From RGIG4708 sp045633845 (GTDB lineage Bacteria; Bacillota; Clostridia; UMGS1810): a stretch of 54,133 nt of DNA. Numbering within the stretch: position 1 is the first letter of the stretch; every line of letters starts with the position of its first letter. Where the stretch lies: positions 1-54,133 of the forward strand of contig JAZQZC010000013.1 of assembly GCA_045633845.1 (NCBI GenBank). The letters run 5' to 3'. The translations under genes were made by a program, and so were the position numbers. The notes below the pieces were generated by a model. The model did not search any database and was not told the DNA's origin. It worked only from the letters and a program-made list of their open reading frames with translations. Below, piece by piece: positions 25,455-35,425 of this stretch.

Positions 25455-28400
25455 TTATTTAAAGTATTTTACGCAAGAGCTGAACAAGCCCATATCAAAT
25501 TTGCCCGGTACATTTTTGTAAAGACCATAGCCAATTCGCTCGGAATGTCCCATCTTGCCGAACACTCTGCCGTCAGGTGATGTAATACCTTCGATTGCAA
25601 AGTCAGAGCCGTTAGGGTTAAACTGAATATCGTTTGTAGGATTGCCTGACATATCTACATACTGTGTGAGAATTTGTCCGTTTTGTGCCAGCTTTTTGAT
25701 AAGCTCGGTGTCAGCAATAAAGCGGCCTTCACCATGAGAAATCGGCACTGTATAAATTTCGCCGGGATTACATTCAGCCATCCAGGGCGATTTGTTTGAT
25801 GCAACACGTACATTAACAAGCTTTGACTGATGTCGGCTGATTTTGTTGAATGTAAGTGTCGGGCAGGTTTCGTCTGTATCAATAATTTTGCCGTATGGCA
25901 CAAGACCAAGCTTAATGAGTGCCTGGAAGCCGTTACAGATACCACCCATAAGACCATCTCTGTTGTCAAGAAGCTGTGTTACGGCATTTTTGATTTCTTC
26001 ATTACGGAAGAATGCTGTAATAAATTTACCCGAACCATCAGGCTCATCGCCGCCCGAGAAGCCGCCAGGAACAAACACAACCTGCGACTCATTTACCTTT
26101 GCTGCAAAATCTTCAACAGATTTTGCAATCACATCAGGTGTGAGATTTTTAATGACAAAAATTTCTGTCTCTGCGCCTGCATCTTCAAATACTTTTGCAG
26201 TATCGTATTCACAGTTGGTACCAGGGAATACAGGAATAAGCACCTTTGGCTTTGCAACCTTGATGCTTGCCGCAGGGTAACTTTCTGCCTTGTACGAAAA
26301 TGCTTCGATTTTTTCGTTTTCAAATGGAATGTTGCATTTAAAGATTTTTTCAAGCTTGCTTTCGTATTCTTCGGACAGGCAGCAAATGCAAGCCGATTCA
26401 CCATTATACGTGATTTTGTTGCTTTCGGTTGTTGTACCGATTTGGATACCGATATCAGCATCATCACTGAGTTCAATAATAAACGAGCCGTAATTGTATC
26501 CGAAAATATCATCAAGCGAAAGTGCGTTGTTATATGCAAAACCGATTGAGTTACCTATTGCCATTTTATACACAGCTTCGGCAATACCGCCGTATGTCGG
26601 TGTATAAACTGCCACTGCCTTTTTATCTCTTACAAGCTTTGCAATTGATGCAAACACTTCAACAAGTGATTTTGCAACAGGCAGGCCGTTTTCGTCATAT
26701 TCAGGCTTAACAAGCACAACCTTGTGATTTGCACACTTAAATTCAGGCGATACAATGTTGTCAACCTTTTCGGTTGTAACTGCAAAAGACACAAGTGTAG
26801 GCGGAACATCAATATTTTCAAAGCTGCCGCTCATTGAGTCCTTGCCGCCGATAGAGCCAATACCCAAATCCATCTGCGCAGTAAATGCACCAAGAAGTGC
26901 TGCAAGGGGTTTACCCCAACGTTCAGGTACAGCTTTTGGTTTTTCAAAATATTCCTGGAATGTGAGATAAACGTCTTTAAATTCTGCGCCTGCCGCAATA
27001 AGCTTTGCAACAGATTCCACAACTGCAAGGTATGCGCCGTTATAAGGATTTGCCTCGGTAATAAACGGATTGTAGCCGTATGCCATAAGTGAGCATGTAT
27101 TTGTGTGACCTTTTTCTACAGACACTTTGTTAACCATTGCCTGAATAGGTGTGCGCTGATTTTTGCCGCCAAAAGGCATAAGCACTGTGCCGCTGCCGAT
27201 GGTTGAGTCAAAGCGTTCGCTAAGGCCTCTCTTTGAGCATACATTGAGGTCACTAACCAGTGCGTTCATATTGTCGGCAAATGTGCCTGAAACCTTTTTT
27301 GCATAATCGCGAGGCTTTGCAACCTTTATGTCAATGTGCTTTTGCGCACCGTTAGAATTAAGGAATTCTCTCGAAAGGTTGAGTATTGTTTTGCCGTTCC
27401 AGGTCATTTCCATATAAGGCTTTTCGGTTACAACAGCAACCTTTGTAGCCTCAATATTTTCACTTGCAGCAAGGTTCATAAACGAATCTGCGTCCTTTGC
27501 TTCTACCACAACTGCCATACGTTCCTGAGATTCGCTTATTGCAAGCTCTGTGCCGTCAAGACCCTCGTATTTTTTAGGCACGCTGTTTAAGTCTATTTTA
27601 AGACCATCTGCAAGCTCACCGATAGCAACAGACACACCGCCTGCACCAAAGTCGTTACATCTTTTTATAAGCTTTGATGCAACAGGGTTACGGAACAATC
27701 TCTGAAGCTTACGTTCTTCGGGAGCATTACCCTTTTGAACCTCTGCACCGCAGGATTCAAGCGATTCGAGTGTGTGAGATTTTGACGAGCCTGTAGCACC
27801 GCCGCATCCGTCACGACCTGTTCTGCCGCCTATAAGAATTACAACGTCCCCCGGGTCAGGACGCTCTCTGCGCACATTTTTTGCAGGGGCGCCGGCAACA
27901 ACAGCACCGATTTCCATTCGTTTTGCCACATAGCCACTGTGATATATTTCGTCTACAAGACCTGTCGCAAGGCCAATCTGATTACCATATGAAGAATATC
28001 CTGCCGCTGCGGTTGTTACAATTTTGCGCTGCGGGAGCTTGCCATCCATTGTCTGGGCAACAGGGAGCAGTGGGTCTGCTGCGCCTGTTACACGCATAGC
28101 TGCATATACATAGCTTCTGCCCGAAAGCGGGTCACGGATTGCGCCGCCTATACAAGTTGCAGCGCCGCCGAAAGGCTCAATTTCGGTAGGATGGTTGTGG
28201 GTTTCGTTTTTGAAAAGCAGCAACCATTCTTCATCCTTGCCGTCTACATCCACTGTAATTTTTACTGTGCAAGCGTTGATTTCTTCCGACTCGTCAAGCT
28301 TGTCGAGAAGTCCGTGTTTGCGCAGATATTTTACGGATATTGTAGCAATATCCATAAGATTGATTGGCTTGGTTCTGCCAAGCTCCTCTCTTACGTTTAT

Positions 28401-29144
28401 ATATTTGTCATATGCTTTTTTGCACAGCTCGTCTTCAAATTCAACACTGTCTATTGTTGTTAAAAATGTTGTATGACGGCAGTGGTCGGACCAATATGTA
28501 TCAATCATTTTAATTTCGGTGATTGTCGGGTCTCTTTTTTCACTTACAAAGTAATTCTGACAGAATTTGATATCGTCAAAGTCCATTGCAAGGCCCTGTG
28601 CTTTCATAAACTCCTTAAGCTCATCATCACTGTAGCTTATAAAGCCGTCAAGCGTTGCAACCTCTGTTGGTATATCATATTTGATTTTAAGAGTTTCGGG
28701 AAGGTCAAGTGACGCTTCTCTCGCCTCTACAGGGTTGATAACATACTTTTTGATTTCTTCTATCTCGGCGTCGGACACATTGCCTGTAATTACATATATA
28801 GTAGCTGTTTTTACATCAGGTCTTTCACCTTTTGAAATAAGCTGAATACACTCTGCTGCAGAATTTGCTCTGAGGTCAAACTGACCGGGCAGGTATTCTA
28901 CCGCAAACACCTTTGCGCCAGAAACATTAAGCTCTTCATAAATAATATCAAGCTGCGGCTCCGAAAACACTGTGGTCTTGCAGTAATCAAACAATTCCTT
29001 GTCTATATTTTCCACATCGTATCTGTTTATAATGTACAAATCCTCAATGCCCTCAATACCAAGGAGCTTAATCAAATCACTTTTAAGGGATTTAGCTTCG
29101 TTTGCAAGCTCTTTTTTCTTTTCTACATAAATTCTGTATACCAT
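25455..29144 (-). CDS. purL: Phosphoribosylformylglycinamidine synthase, single-chain
   Basis: Converts FGAR to FGAM using ATP and glutamine. The 1229-residue protein is the long type in which synthetase and glutaminase (PurQ part) are fused, in the variant found in Clostridia and Bacteroidetes. The ATP/FGAR core has DTYWSDHCRHTTF, FKNETHNHPTEIEPFGGAATCIGG and the later repeat IGGKDSMSG. The C-terminal glutaminase domain (from about 965) keeps its nucleophile in GGICNGFQAL, with His and Glu in ISHGEGRF and GHSER, so it looks active. This contrasts with the PurF of the same operon. The start codon immediately follows the purD stop (TAAATG). Confidence 0.97.
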   Translation of the reverse strand: MVYRIYVEKKKELANEAKSLKSDLIKLLGIEGIEDLYIINRYDVENIDKELFDYCKTTVFSEPQLDIIYEELNVSGAKVFAVEYLPGQFDLRANSAAECIQLISKGERPDVKTATIYVITGNVSDAEIEEIKKYVINPVEAREASLDLPETLKIKYDIPTEVATLDGFISYSDDELKEFMKAQGLAMDFDDIKFCQNYFVSEKRDPTITEIKMIDTYWSDHCRHTTFLTTIDSVEFEDELCKKAYDKYINVREELGRTKPINLMDIATISVKYLRKHGLLDKLDESEEINACTVKITVDVDGKDEEWLLLFKNETHNHPTEIEPFGGAATCIGGAIRDPLSGRSYVYAAMRVTGAADPLLPVAQTMDGKLPQRKIVTTAAAGYSSYGNQIGLATGLVDEIYHSGYVAKRMEIGAVVAGAPAKNVRRERPDPGDVVILIGGRTGRDGCGGATGSSKSHTLESLESCGAEVQKGNAPEERKLQRLFRNPVASKLIKRCNDFGAGGVSVAIGELADGLKIDLNSVPKKYEGLDGTELAISESQERMAVVVEAKDADSFMNLAASENIEATKVAVVTEKPYMEMTWNGKTILNLSREFLNSNGAQKHIDIKVAKPRDYAKKVSGTFADNMNALVSDLNVCSKRGLSERFDSTIGSGTVLMPFGGKNQRTPIQAMVNKVSVEKGHTNTCSLMAYGYNPFITEANPYNGAYLAVVESVAKLIAAGAEFKDVYLTFQEYFEKPKAVPERWGKPLAALLGAFTAQMDLGIGSIGGKDSMSGSFENIDVPPTLVSFAVTTEKVDNIVSPEFKCANHKVVLVKPEYDENGLPVAKSLVEVFASIAKLVRDKKAVAVYTPTYGGIAEAVYKMAIGNSIGFAYNNALSLDDIFGYNYGSFIIELSDDADIGIQIGTTTESNKITYNGESACICCLSEEYESKLEKIFKCNIPFENEKIEAFSYKAESYPAASIKVAKPKVLIPVFPGTNCEYDTAKVFEDAGAETEIFVIKNLTPDVIAKSVEDFAAKVNESQVVFVPGGFSGGDEPDGSGKFITAFFRNEEIKNAVTQLLDNRDGLMGGICNGFQALIKLGLVPYGKIIDTDETCPTLTFNKISRHQSKLVNVRVASNKSPWMAECNPGEIYTVPISHGEGRFIADTELIKKLAQNGQILTQYVDMSGNPTNDIQFNPNGSDFAIEGITSPDGRVFGKMGHSERIGYGLYKNVPGKFDMGLFSSCVKYFK

Positions 29145-30404
29145 TTATTTTACCCCCTTTAACGCTTTTTGTCCTATGTCGGTGCGGTAGTATGCATTGT
29201 CAAAGCTTACAAGCTTAACAGTAGCATATGCTTTGTCTATTGCTTGTTTAAGTGTAGGTGCATTTTCGGTAACACCAAGCACTCTGCCGCCTGCAGTAAG
29301 AAGCTTTCCATCTTCAAGCTTTGCACCTGCAACATAAATATTTTTATCCTGCGGCATTTTAATTTCAAAACCGCTGTCGTATTTTTGTGGATAACCATTT
29401 GATGCCATAACTACGCAGCAGGCACATTCGTCTTTGAATTTAACGTCTATATCGGCAAGTGTGCCATCCTCAACGTGCATCATAATGTCGAGCAAATCTG
29501 TATCGAGAAGAGGAAGAACAACCTGTGTTTCGGGGTCACCAAAACGGCAGTTGTATTCTATAACCTTAGGGCCGTTTGGTGTGAGCATAAGCCCAAAGTA
29601 AAGGCACCCCTTAAAGGTACGCCCTTCTGCGTTCATAGCATCGATTGTAGGCTTGAAAATAGTTTCCATACATTGCTTTGCTATATCATCGGTATAATAC
29701 GGATTTGGTGCAATAACGCCCATACCGCCTGTATTTAAGCCCTTGTCGCCATCAAGCGCGCGTTTGTGATCCATAGAAGAAATCATCGGCACGACAACAT
29801 TACCATCGGTAAACGAAAGTACTGATACTTCTGGGCCTGTCAAAAATTCCTCAACTACAACTCTGCTGCCGCTTTCGCCAAAAACCTTATCTTCCATCAT
29901 CTGGCGTACTGCAAGCTTTGCGTCCTCTCTTGTTTCGGCAATGATAACTCCTTTACCGAGAGCAAGACCATCTGCCTTGATAACTGTTGGGATTGGTGCA
30001 TTATCAAGATATTCGAGGGCTTTTTGCATATCCTCAAACACCTCGTACTGAGCCGTTGGAATGTTATACTTTTTCATAAGGTTTTTTGAAAAAACCTTAC
30101 TTCCCTCTATAATTGCAGCATTTGCTCTGGGGCCAAAGCATTTTATACCAATGTTATTGAGTGCATCAACGCAGCCAAGCACAAGAGGGTCATCGGGTGC
30201 AACCACGGCAAAATTTATTGTGTTATTTTTTGCAAATTCCACAATTTTGTCAATATCCTTAGCGCCAATGTTTACACACTCAGCATCTGCAGCAATACCG
30301 CCGTTGCCGGGAATTGCATATATTTTTTCTACATTTTTATTTTCTTTTATCTTTTTAATAATTGCGTGCTCTCTGCCACCAGAGCCGACTACCATTATAT
30401 TCAT
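29145..30404 (-). CDS. purD: Phosphoribosylamine-glycine ligase
   Basis: Joins glycine to phosphoribosylamine with ATP. The 419-residue ATP-grasp protein starts VVGSGGREHAI. It has KADGLALGKGVIIA and VVVEEFLTGPEVSVLSF, then the signature NCRFGDPETQVVLPLL, all standard for PurD. An AAAAGGAG site precedes the ATG. It lies 22 bases after the purH-type gene and touches purL. No unusual feature. Confidence 0.97.
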   Translation of the reverse strand: MNIMVVGSGGREHAIIKKIKENKNVEKIYAIPGNGGIAADAECVNIGAKDIDKIVEFAKNNTINFAVVAPDDPLVLGCVDALNNIGIKCFGPRANAAIIEGSKVFSKNLMKKYNIPTAQYEVFEDMQKALEYLDNAPIPTVIKADGLALGKGVIIAETREDAKLAVRQMMEDKVFGESGSRVVVEEFLTGPEVSVLSFTDGNVVVPMISSMDHKRALDGDKGLNTGGMGVIAPNPYYTDDIAKQCMETIFKPTIDAMNAEGRTFKGCLYFGLMLTPNGPKVIEYNCRFGDPETQVVLPLLDTDLLDIMMHVEDGTLADIDVKFKDECACCVVMASNGYPQKYDSGFEIKMPQDKNIYVAGAKLEDGKLLTAGGRVLGVTENAPTLKQAIDKAYATVKLVSFDNAYYRTDIGQKALKGVK

Positions 30405-30426
30405 ATGTAAATTCTCCTTTTAAATT

Positions 30427-31611
30427 TTAGTGATGGAACAATCTCATATGTGTAAATGCCATTACCATACCATGCTCGTCGCAGCAATCAATAACTGCAT
30501 CATCTCTTACAGAGCCACCAGGCTGTGCAATGTATTTTACACCGCTTTTTGCTACACGTTCGATGTTATCGGAGAATGGGAAAAACGCATCTGAACCAAC
30601 AACAGTATTGCTGAACTGCGCAAGATATTCTCTCTTTTCTTCTTTAGTAAACGGAGCAGGTTTTTGGGTAAACAGAGTTTCCCAGACGCCGTCACGGAGC
30701 ACATCCTCATAATCCTCTGAAATGTACACATCAATTGTGTTATCTCTCTCAGGTCGTTTAACCTCAGGTTTAAACGGAAGATTAAGAACCTTGTCGCTCT
30801 GACGAAGGTGCCAGTTGTCTGCCTTTGAGCCTGCAAGTCGTGTACAGTGAATACGTGACTGCTGGCCTGCACCAACACCTATTGCCTGACCATCCTCTGC
30901 ATAGCACACAGAATTTGACTGTGTGTATTTAAGAGTGATAAGAGCAATAATCAAATCTCTCTTTGCGCTTTCGGGGAACTCTTTGTTTTTGGTAACAACA
31001 TCGGCAAGTACAGACTCATCGATTTTGTAGTCATTTCTGCCCTGTTCAAAGGTAATGCCGAAAACCTGCTTACATTCTGTTTTTGCAGGCACATAGTTTG
31101 GGTCAATTTTAACAACGTTGTAGTTGCCCTTTTTCTTAGCTTTGAGTATCTCGAGAGCCTCGTCATCATAATCGGGAGCAATTATACCGTCGGACACTTC
31201 ACGTGCAATGAGCTTTGCTGTGGTAACATCGCACTTGTCAGAAAGTGCAATCCAGTCACCAAAGGATGACATTCTGTCTGTACCTCTTGCTCTTGCATAT
31301 GCTGTTGCAATCGGTGAATCATCAAGTCCTTCCACATCATCTACAAAGCATGCTTTTTTGAGAGCATCGCTCATTTTGATACCTACTGCAGCAGAAGTAG
31401 GACTTACATGCTTAAATGATGTAGCTGCAGGCATATTGAGAGCTGCTTTAAGCTCCGAAACAAGCTGCCAGCTGTTGAATGCATCAAGAAAATTGATGTA
31501 TCCGGGGCGGCCACCCAGTATTTGTATAGGGAGTTCTTCCCCATTTGCCATATATATTTTTGACGGTTTTTGATTAGGGTTACAACCGTACTTAAGTTCA
31601 AATTCTTTCAT
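30427..31611 (-). CDS. purH: Stand-alone AICAR transformylase (PurH-type)
   Basis: Formylates AICAR to FAICAR with 10-formyl-THF. The 394-residue protein contains only the AICARFT half of PurH. It starts at LKYGCNPNQKPSKIYM, which in ordinary PurH lies after the ~200-residue MGS-type IMP cyclohydrolase domain, and no such domain precedes it. The catalytic Lys-His pair is present in SFKHVSPTSAAVG. The C-terminus has the usual GSDAFFPFSDNIERVAKSGVKYIAQPGGSVRDD region and ends MVMAFTHMRLFHH. The missing cyclohydrolase step is filled by the next gene, a PurO homologue 23 bases away. The protein could equally be named as a formyltransferase only. Confidence 0.93.
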   Translation of the reverse strand: MKEFELKYGCNPNQKPSKIYMANGEELPIQILGGRPGYINFLDAFNSWQLVSELKAALNMPAATSFKHVSPTSAAVGIKMSDALKKACFVDDVEGLDDSPIATAYARARGTDRMSSFGDWIALSDKCDVTTAKLIAREVSDGIIAPDYDDEALEILKAKKKGNYNVVKIDPNYVPAKTECKQVFGITFEQGRNDYKIDESVLADVVTKNKEFPESAKRDLIIALITLKYTQSNSVCYAEDGQAIGVGAGQQSRIHCTRLAGSKADNWHLRQSDKVLNLPFKPEVKRPERDNTIDVYISEDYEDVLRDGVWETLFTQKPAPFTKEEKREYLAQFSNTVVGSDAFFPFSDNIERVAKSGVKYIAQPGGSVRDDAVIDCCDEHGMVMAFTHMRLFHH

Positions 31612-31634
31612 ATTGCTCTTTCCTTTCTCAAGGG

Positions 31635-32357
31635 TTATTTTTGATTTTTATTTATCATTCTGCTAATAGTATCACCTGTTTTAAGGTCGATGTATCTTAC
31701 ATAAAGTGAAATTTTATTGTCTGCGTTAAGGCTTTGCCATATATCATTGGTAAATGTATCAATATCATTTGGAACAGCTACTCTTTCGGGCTCGCCAACA
31801 AATGTGGGTATAGGATTGCCGTCGCAAACATATGTGTGCAAAAAGTGACCAACACCCTTGAGTGATGCATAATTGAATGTAAATCTGTTGCAGGCACTGC
31901 CATTTTCGTCTGCACTTTTGAGTATACTCATTTTGTATGTAAAATCCTCGTCACAAAATGTGAGCATACTGCTTATTCGCGGTGTAAAGTTTGGGCTGTC
32001 AGGCTCAAATTCTCTTGTTTCGAGAGCCTGCTCAAAGGTTGCACCATCTGCAACAAAATCATATATTGTATCTGTCTGATCGCCGTTGGTAACAATAAGA
32101 TTGTTGTCTATAACTTTGATTGGTGAATAAATTATAAGGGATGGATCCTCAACCTTTGATTCATCAAAGGGGTATATTGTTACATTTTCCCCTTCTTCAA
32201 CAAATACTCTGTTTCGGCTGTTTTCGCTTCTACCCATAATAAAGTATGCTACTACAGCATTTTTGCCATCCTCACTTTTACCCACAACAATACCTCTGCC
32301 GGCATAAGTGTTGTTGCTTAAAAGCTCGGACAAATTGTCTATTTTATATACGTTCAT
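31635..32357 (-). CDS. purO: IMP cyclohydrolase, PurO-like (archaeal type)
   Basis: Expected to close FAICAR to IMP. The 240-residue protein resembles the PurO family (PF07826) first known from archaea: an Ntn-type fold with an N-terminal NTYAGRGIVVG and then YFIMGRSENSRNRVF, the two most conserved blocks. Further conserved pieces are ISSMLTF and FNYASLKGVGHFLHTY. It sits between purN (three-base gap) and the stand-alone transformylase, which lacks a cyclohydrolase domain, so context and similarity agree. Bacterial PurO homologues are known but much less studied than PurH. Catalysis is inferred. Confidence 0.85.
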   Translation of the reverse strand: MNVYKIDNLSELLSNNTYAGRGIVVGKSEDGKNAVVAYFIMGRSENSRNRVFVEEGENVTIYPFDESKVEDPSLIIYSPIKVIDNNLIVTNGDQTDTIYDFVADGATFEQALETREFEPDSPNFTPRISSMLTFCDEDFTYKMSILKSADENGSACNRFTFNYASLKGVGHFLHTYVCDGNPIPTFVGEPERVAVPNDIDTFTNDIWQSLNADNKISLYVRYIDLKTGDTISRMINKNQK

Positions 32358-32359
32358 AG

Positions 32360-32968
32360 TTATACCTCTTTCGAATTTCTGATATCATACGATACTCTTT
32401 GTACTGCCTCAGGGAGAATAATCCACTCTGCCTGCTCCATAACTCTTTTTTGCAGCACCTCGGGAGTATCGCCGTCCATAATCTCTACTGCTTTTTGTGC
32501 AATAATTCTGCCTCCGTCGGGAATTTCGTTTACAAAGTGAACTGTCGCACCTGTAACCTTAACTCCATACTCAAGCGCTGCCTCATGCACATAAAGGCCG
32601 TAAAAGCCTTTGCCGCAAAACGACGGAATAAGTGACGGATGTACATTGAGTATTTTTTCGGGATATCTTTTGGTAAAGTCCCTACTGAGTATGCACATAA
32701 ACCCTGCAAGAACAATAAGGTCGATATCATACTCATTTAACACATCAATTATGCCCTGTTCAAACTCACTTTGGGTTTTGCCTTTGCGCGCAACTACTAC
32801 TCCAGGGATATTGTTGTTTTTTGCTCGTTCAAGAGCATATGCCTCACCATTAGAGGCAATTACAACGCTTACCTCTCCGCTTGTTATAATACCGCTTTTT
32901 TGTGCGTCAATTATTGCCTGCAAATTTGTACCGCCGCCCGAAACCAGTACGGCAATTTTAGTTAGCAT
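32360..32968 (-). CDS. purN: Phosphoribosylglycinamide formyltransferase
   Basis: Transfers formyl from 10-formyl-THF to GAR. The 202-residue protein has the nucleotide loop VLVSGGGTNLQAI (residues ~8-20), the folate-binding LAGFMCILS, and the catalytic triad region NVHPSLIPSF (Asn, His) with the Asp in VHFVNEIPDGGRII. Its start overlaps the purM end by seven bases, which suggests coupled translation. No oddity. Confidence 0.96.
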   Translation of the reverse strand: MLTKIAVLVSGGGTNLQAIIDAQKSGIITSGEVSVVIASNGEAYALERAKNNNIPGVVVARKGKTQSEFEQGIIDVLNEYDIDLIVLAGFMCILSRDFTKRYPEKILNVHPSLIPSFCGKGFYGLYVHEAALEYGVKVTGATVHFVNEIPDGGRIIAQKAVEIMDGDTPEVLQKRVMEQAEWIILPEAVQRVSYDIRNSKEV

Positions 32969-34002
32969 AATACCACGCTTTCTTCACCTTTTACAATTTC
33001 GCCAATTACGTATGCATCTTCACCATTGTCTTTAAGAATTCCGATTGCTTTGTCTGCATCCTCTTTGTTAACAACAATGCTCATACCCACACCCATATTG
33101 TATGTGTTGAACATATCTCTTTCGGGAATGTTGCCGCGTTTTGCAATAAGGTCGAATATAGGAAGCACCTTAATTGAAGCTTTATCAATTTTTGCAGTAA
33201 ATCCATCGGGAATTGAGCGCGGAATATTTTCGTAAAAACCTCCGCCTGTGATATGAGATACTGCTTTAACCGTAACCTGCTCAAAAAGTGCAAGCATAGG
33301 CTTTACATAAATTTTTGTTGGTGTTAAAAGTGTTTCACCGATTGATTTGCCGCCAAGCTCTGCACAAGGTGACTTGATGTCTGCATTTTCAACATCAAAT
33401 ACTTTACGCACAAGCGAGAAGCCGTTGGAGTGAACACCGCTTGAAGGAAGTGCTATAATAACATCCCCTTCTTTAATAGTTTTGTTGTTGAGCACCTTGT
33501 CTTTGTCGACAACACCCACAGCAAAGCCTGCAAGGTCATATTCATCAACAGGGTAAAATCCAGGCATTTCGGCAGTTTCGCCACCGATAAGCGATGCTCC
33601 CGACTGCACGCAACCCTCTGCAACGCCTGCTACAATCTCGGCAATTTTTTCGGGAATATTTTTGCCGCAAGCTATGTAATCAAGGAAAAACAGTGGTTTT
33701 GCGCCACAGCAAATAATATCGTTTACACACATTGCAACACAGTCTATACCAACTGTATCGTGCTTGTCCATAATAAAAGCAAGCTTGAGCTTTGTACCAA
33801 CGCCATCGGTACCGCTGACAAGCACAGGCTTTGTAATCCCTGTCATATCAAGCTCAAAAAGTCCGCCAAAACCACCTATATCAGATGATGCACCTTCTGT
33901 AATTGTTCTGGCAATGTGTTTTTTCATAAGTTCTACGGCCTTGTAGCCTGCTGTAATATCTACACCTGCTGCTGCGTAGCTTTCACTTCTGCTATTGTTC
34001 AT
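32962..34002 (-). CDS. purM: Phosphoribosylformylglycinamidine cyclo-ligase
   Basis: AIR synthetase closing the imidazole ring with ATP. The 346-residue protein has SYAAAGVDITAGYKAVE at the N-terminus, VSGTDGVGTKLKLAF and CVAMCVNDIICCGAKPLFFLDY, then IGGETAEMPGFY, all PurM/PurL superfamily signatures. The start at 34002 is chosen because AGAGAGG lies eight bases before it. An earlier in-frame ATG would overlap purF. Only one base separates the purF stop from this ATG. Confidence 0.96.
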   Translation of the reverse strand: MNNSRSESYAAAGVDITAGYKAVELMKKHIARTITEGASSDIGGFGGLFELDMTGITKPVLVSGTDGVGTKLKLAFIMDKHDTVGIDCVAMCVNDIICCGAKPLFFLDYIACGKNIPEKIAEIVAGVAEGCVQSGASLIGGETAEMPGFYPVDEYDLAGFAVGVVDKDKVLNNKTIKEGDVIIALPSSGVHSNGFSLVRKVFDVENADIKSPCAELGGKSIGETLLTPTKIYVKPMLALFEQVTVKAVSHITGGGFYENIPRSIPDGFTAKIDKASIKVLPIFDLIAKRGNIPERDMFNTYNMGVGMSIVVNKEDADKAIGILKDNGEDAYVIGEIVKGEESVVLC

Positions 34003-34003
34003 T

Positions 34004-35425
34004 TTATTTTCCTCTCTTTCGTTCACTTATCTTATATTCATACTTACTTTTTTCTACAATTTTAGGTAATTCAGTCGGATACTCATTGGTAAAGCAACCG
34101 TGGCAATAACCGCATCCGTCATCAACATCAATTATTTTGCCTAAATTTTGGATGCTCAAAAATCCGAGCGAATCAACATCTATTATTTTTTCCATTTGTT
34201 CAATGGTGTGATTTGCTGCTATAAGCACATCACGTGATGCAATATCTGTTCCGTAGTAACATGGATTAAGGAACTGAGGCGCCGACGAGCGCATATGTAC
34301 TTCTTTTGCTCCTGCATCACGAAGCAGCTTTACTATTCGTGCACATGTAGTACCTCTGACAATAGAGTCATCAACAAGCACAACTCTTTTGCCCTTAACT
34401 GTGTCGGATACTACGTTGAGCTTGATTTTAACCTTTTCTTCCCTGACTTTTTGTCCAGGGTCGATAAATGTTCTGCCTATATATTTATTTTTAATAAAAC
34501 CGATTCCATACGGGATACCAGATTGCTTTGAATAACCAAGTGCAGCATCAAGACCCGAATCAGGTACGCCTATTACAACATCGGCCTCAACGGGATGTTC
34601 CAACGCAAGATACTTACCGGCATTTAAACGTGCTCTGTGAACACTGTATCCGTCTACAACCGAGTCAGGTCTTGCAGTGTACAGATATTCAAATATGCAA
34701 ATAGACTTTTTCTCTTTGTTGCAGTGGGTTGTTATTGACTTAATGCCGCCATTAGAATCAAACACAACAATTTCACCTGGTTCAATGTCTCTTATAAACT
34801 GTGCGCCAACAGAATCAAGAGCACAAGTTTCGGATGCAACAACATAGCTGCCCTCTTTGGTAATACCATAGCACAAAGGATGAAAACCATGTGGGTCACG
34901 TGCAGCAATAAGCTTGGTTGGCGACATTACAAGAAGTGAATATGAACCTTTTAAGCTATACATTGCCTGTTCAAGTGCCTTCTCAACCGAAGAACACTTT
35001 ATACGTTGTTTTGTAATAAGGTATGCAATAACCTCAACATCACGGCGGCTGTGAAAAATAGAGCCTTCCATTTCGATTTCACGCCTGAGCTCATTTCCGT
35101 TTATAAGGCTGCCCTGATTTGCAAGAGCGTAGTGTCCGTTGTAATGATTAACAATAACAGGCTGTGAGTTGTGCACACCTGCCACATTGTCGGCACCATA
35201 TCTTACGTGACCGATTGCCATATTGCCTTCGCCAAGTTCATCAAGCACTCTGTGAGTAAACACATCATTAACTATACCCTTTGCTTTGTGTGAACGAAAA
35301 AGTCCGTCATCACAAACAACTATACCGCAGCTTTCCTGACCGCGATGCTGAAGCGCAAACAAACCATAGTATGTACTTGCCGCAACGTTGCAGGTTTCTT
35401 TTGCAATAATACCAAAAACACTCAT
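34004..35425 (-). CDS. purF: Amidophosphoribosyltransferase with defective glutaminase site
   Basis: First committed step of purine synthesis: PRPP plus an amino group gives phosphoribosylamine. The 473-residue protein has an N-terminal Ntn glutaminase-like domain (to ~230) and a phosphoribosyltransferase domain whose PRPP loop VVLVDDSIVRGTT is intact. In normal PurF the mature protein begins with the catalytic cysteine (CGVFGI or CGIVGI). Here the chain starts MSVFGI, so that cysteine is Met or absent, and the in-frame codons back to the upstream stop encode no Cys. The oxyanion motif HNGN is NQGS (residues 103-106). Arg75 and Asp129 remain. Glutamine hydrolysis is therefore doubtful and ammonia use is likely. 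GGAAGGAG supports this start. Confidence 0.92.
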   Translation of the reverse strand: MSVFGIIAKETCNVAASTYYGLFALQHRGQESCGIVVCDDGLFRSHKAKGIVNDVFTHRVLDELGEGNMAIGHVRYGADNVAGVHNSQPVIVNHYNGHYALANQGSLINGNELRREIEMEGSIFHSRRDVEVIAYLITKQRIKCSSVEKALEQAMYSLKGSYSLLVMSPTKLIAARDPHGFHPLCYGITKEGSYVVASETCALDSVGAQFIRDIEPGEIVVFDSNGGIKSITTHCNKEKKSICIFEYLYTARPDSVVDGYSVHRARLNAGKYLALEHPVEADVVIGVPDSGLDAALGYSKQSGIPYGIGFIKNKYIGRTFIDPGQKVREEKVKIKLNVVSDTVKGKRVVLVDDSIVRGTTCARIVKLLRDAGAKEVHMRSSAPQFLNPCYYGTDIASRDVLIAANHTIEQMEKIIDVDSLGFLSIQNLGKIIDVDDGCGYCHGCFTNEYPTELPKIVEKSKYEYKISERKRGK

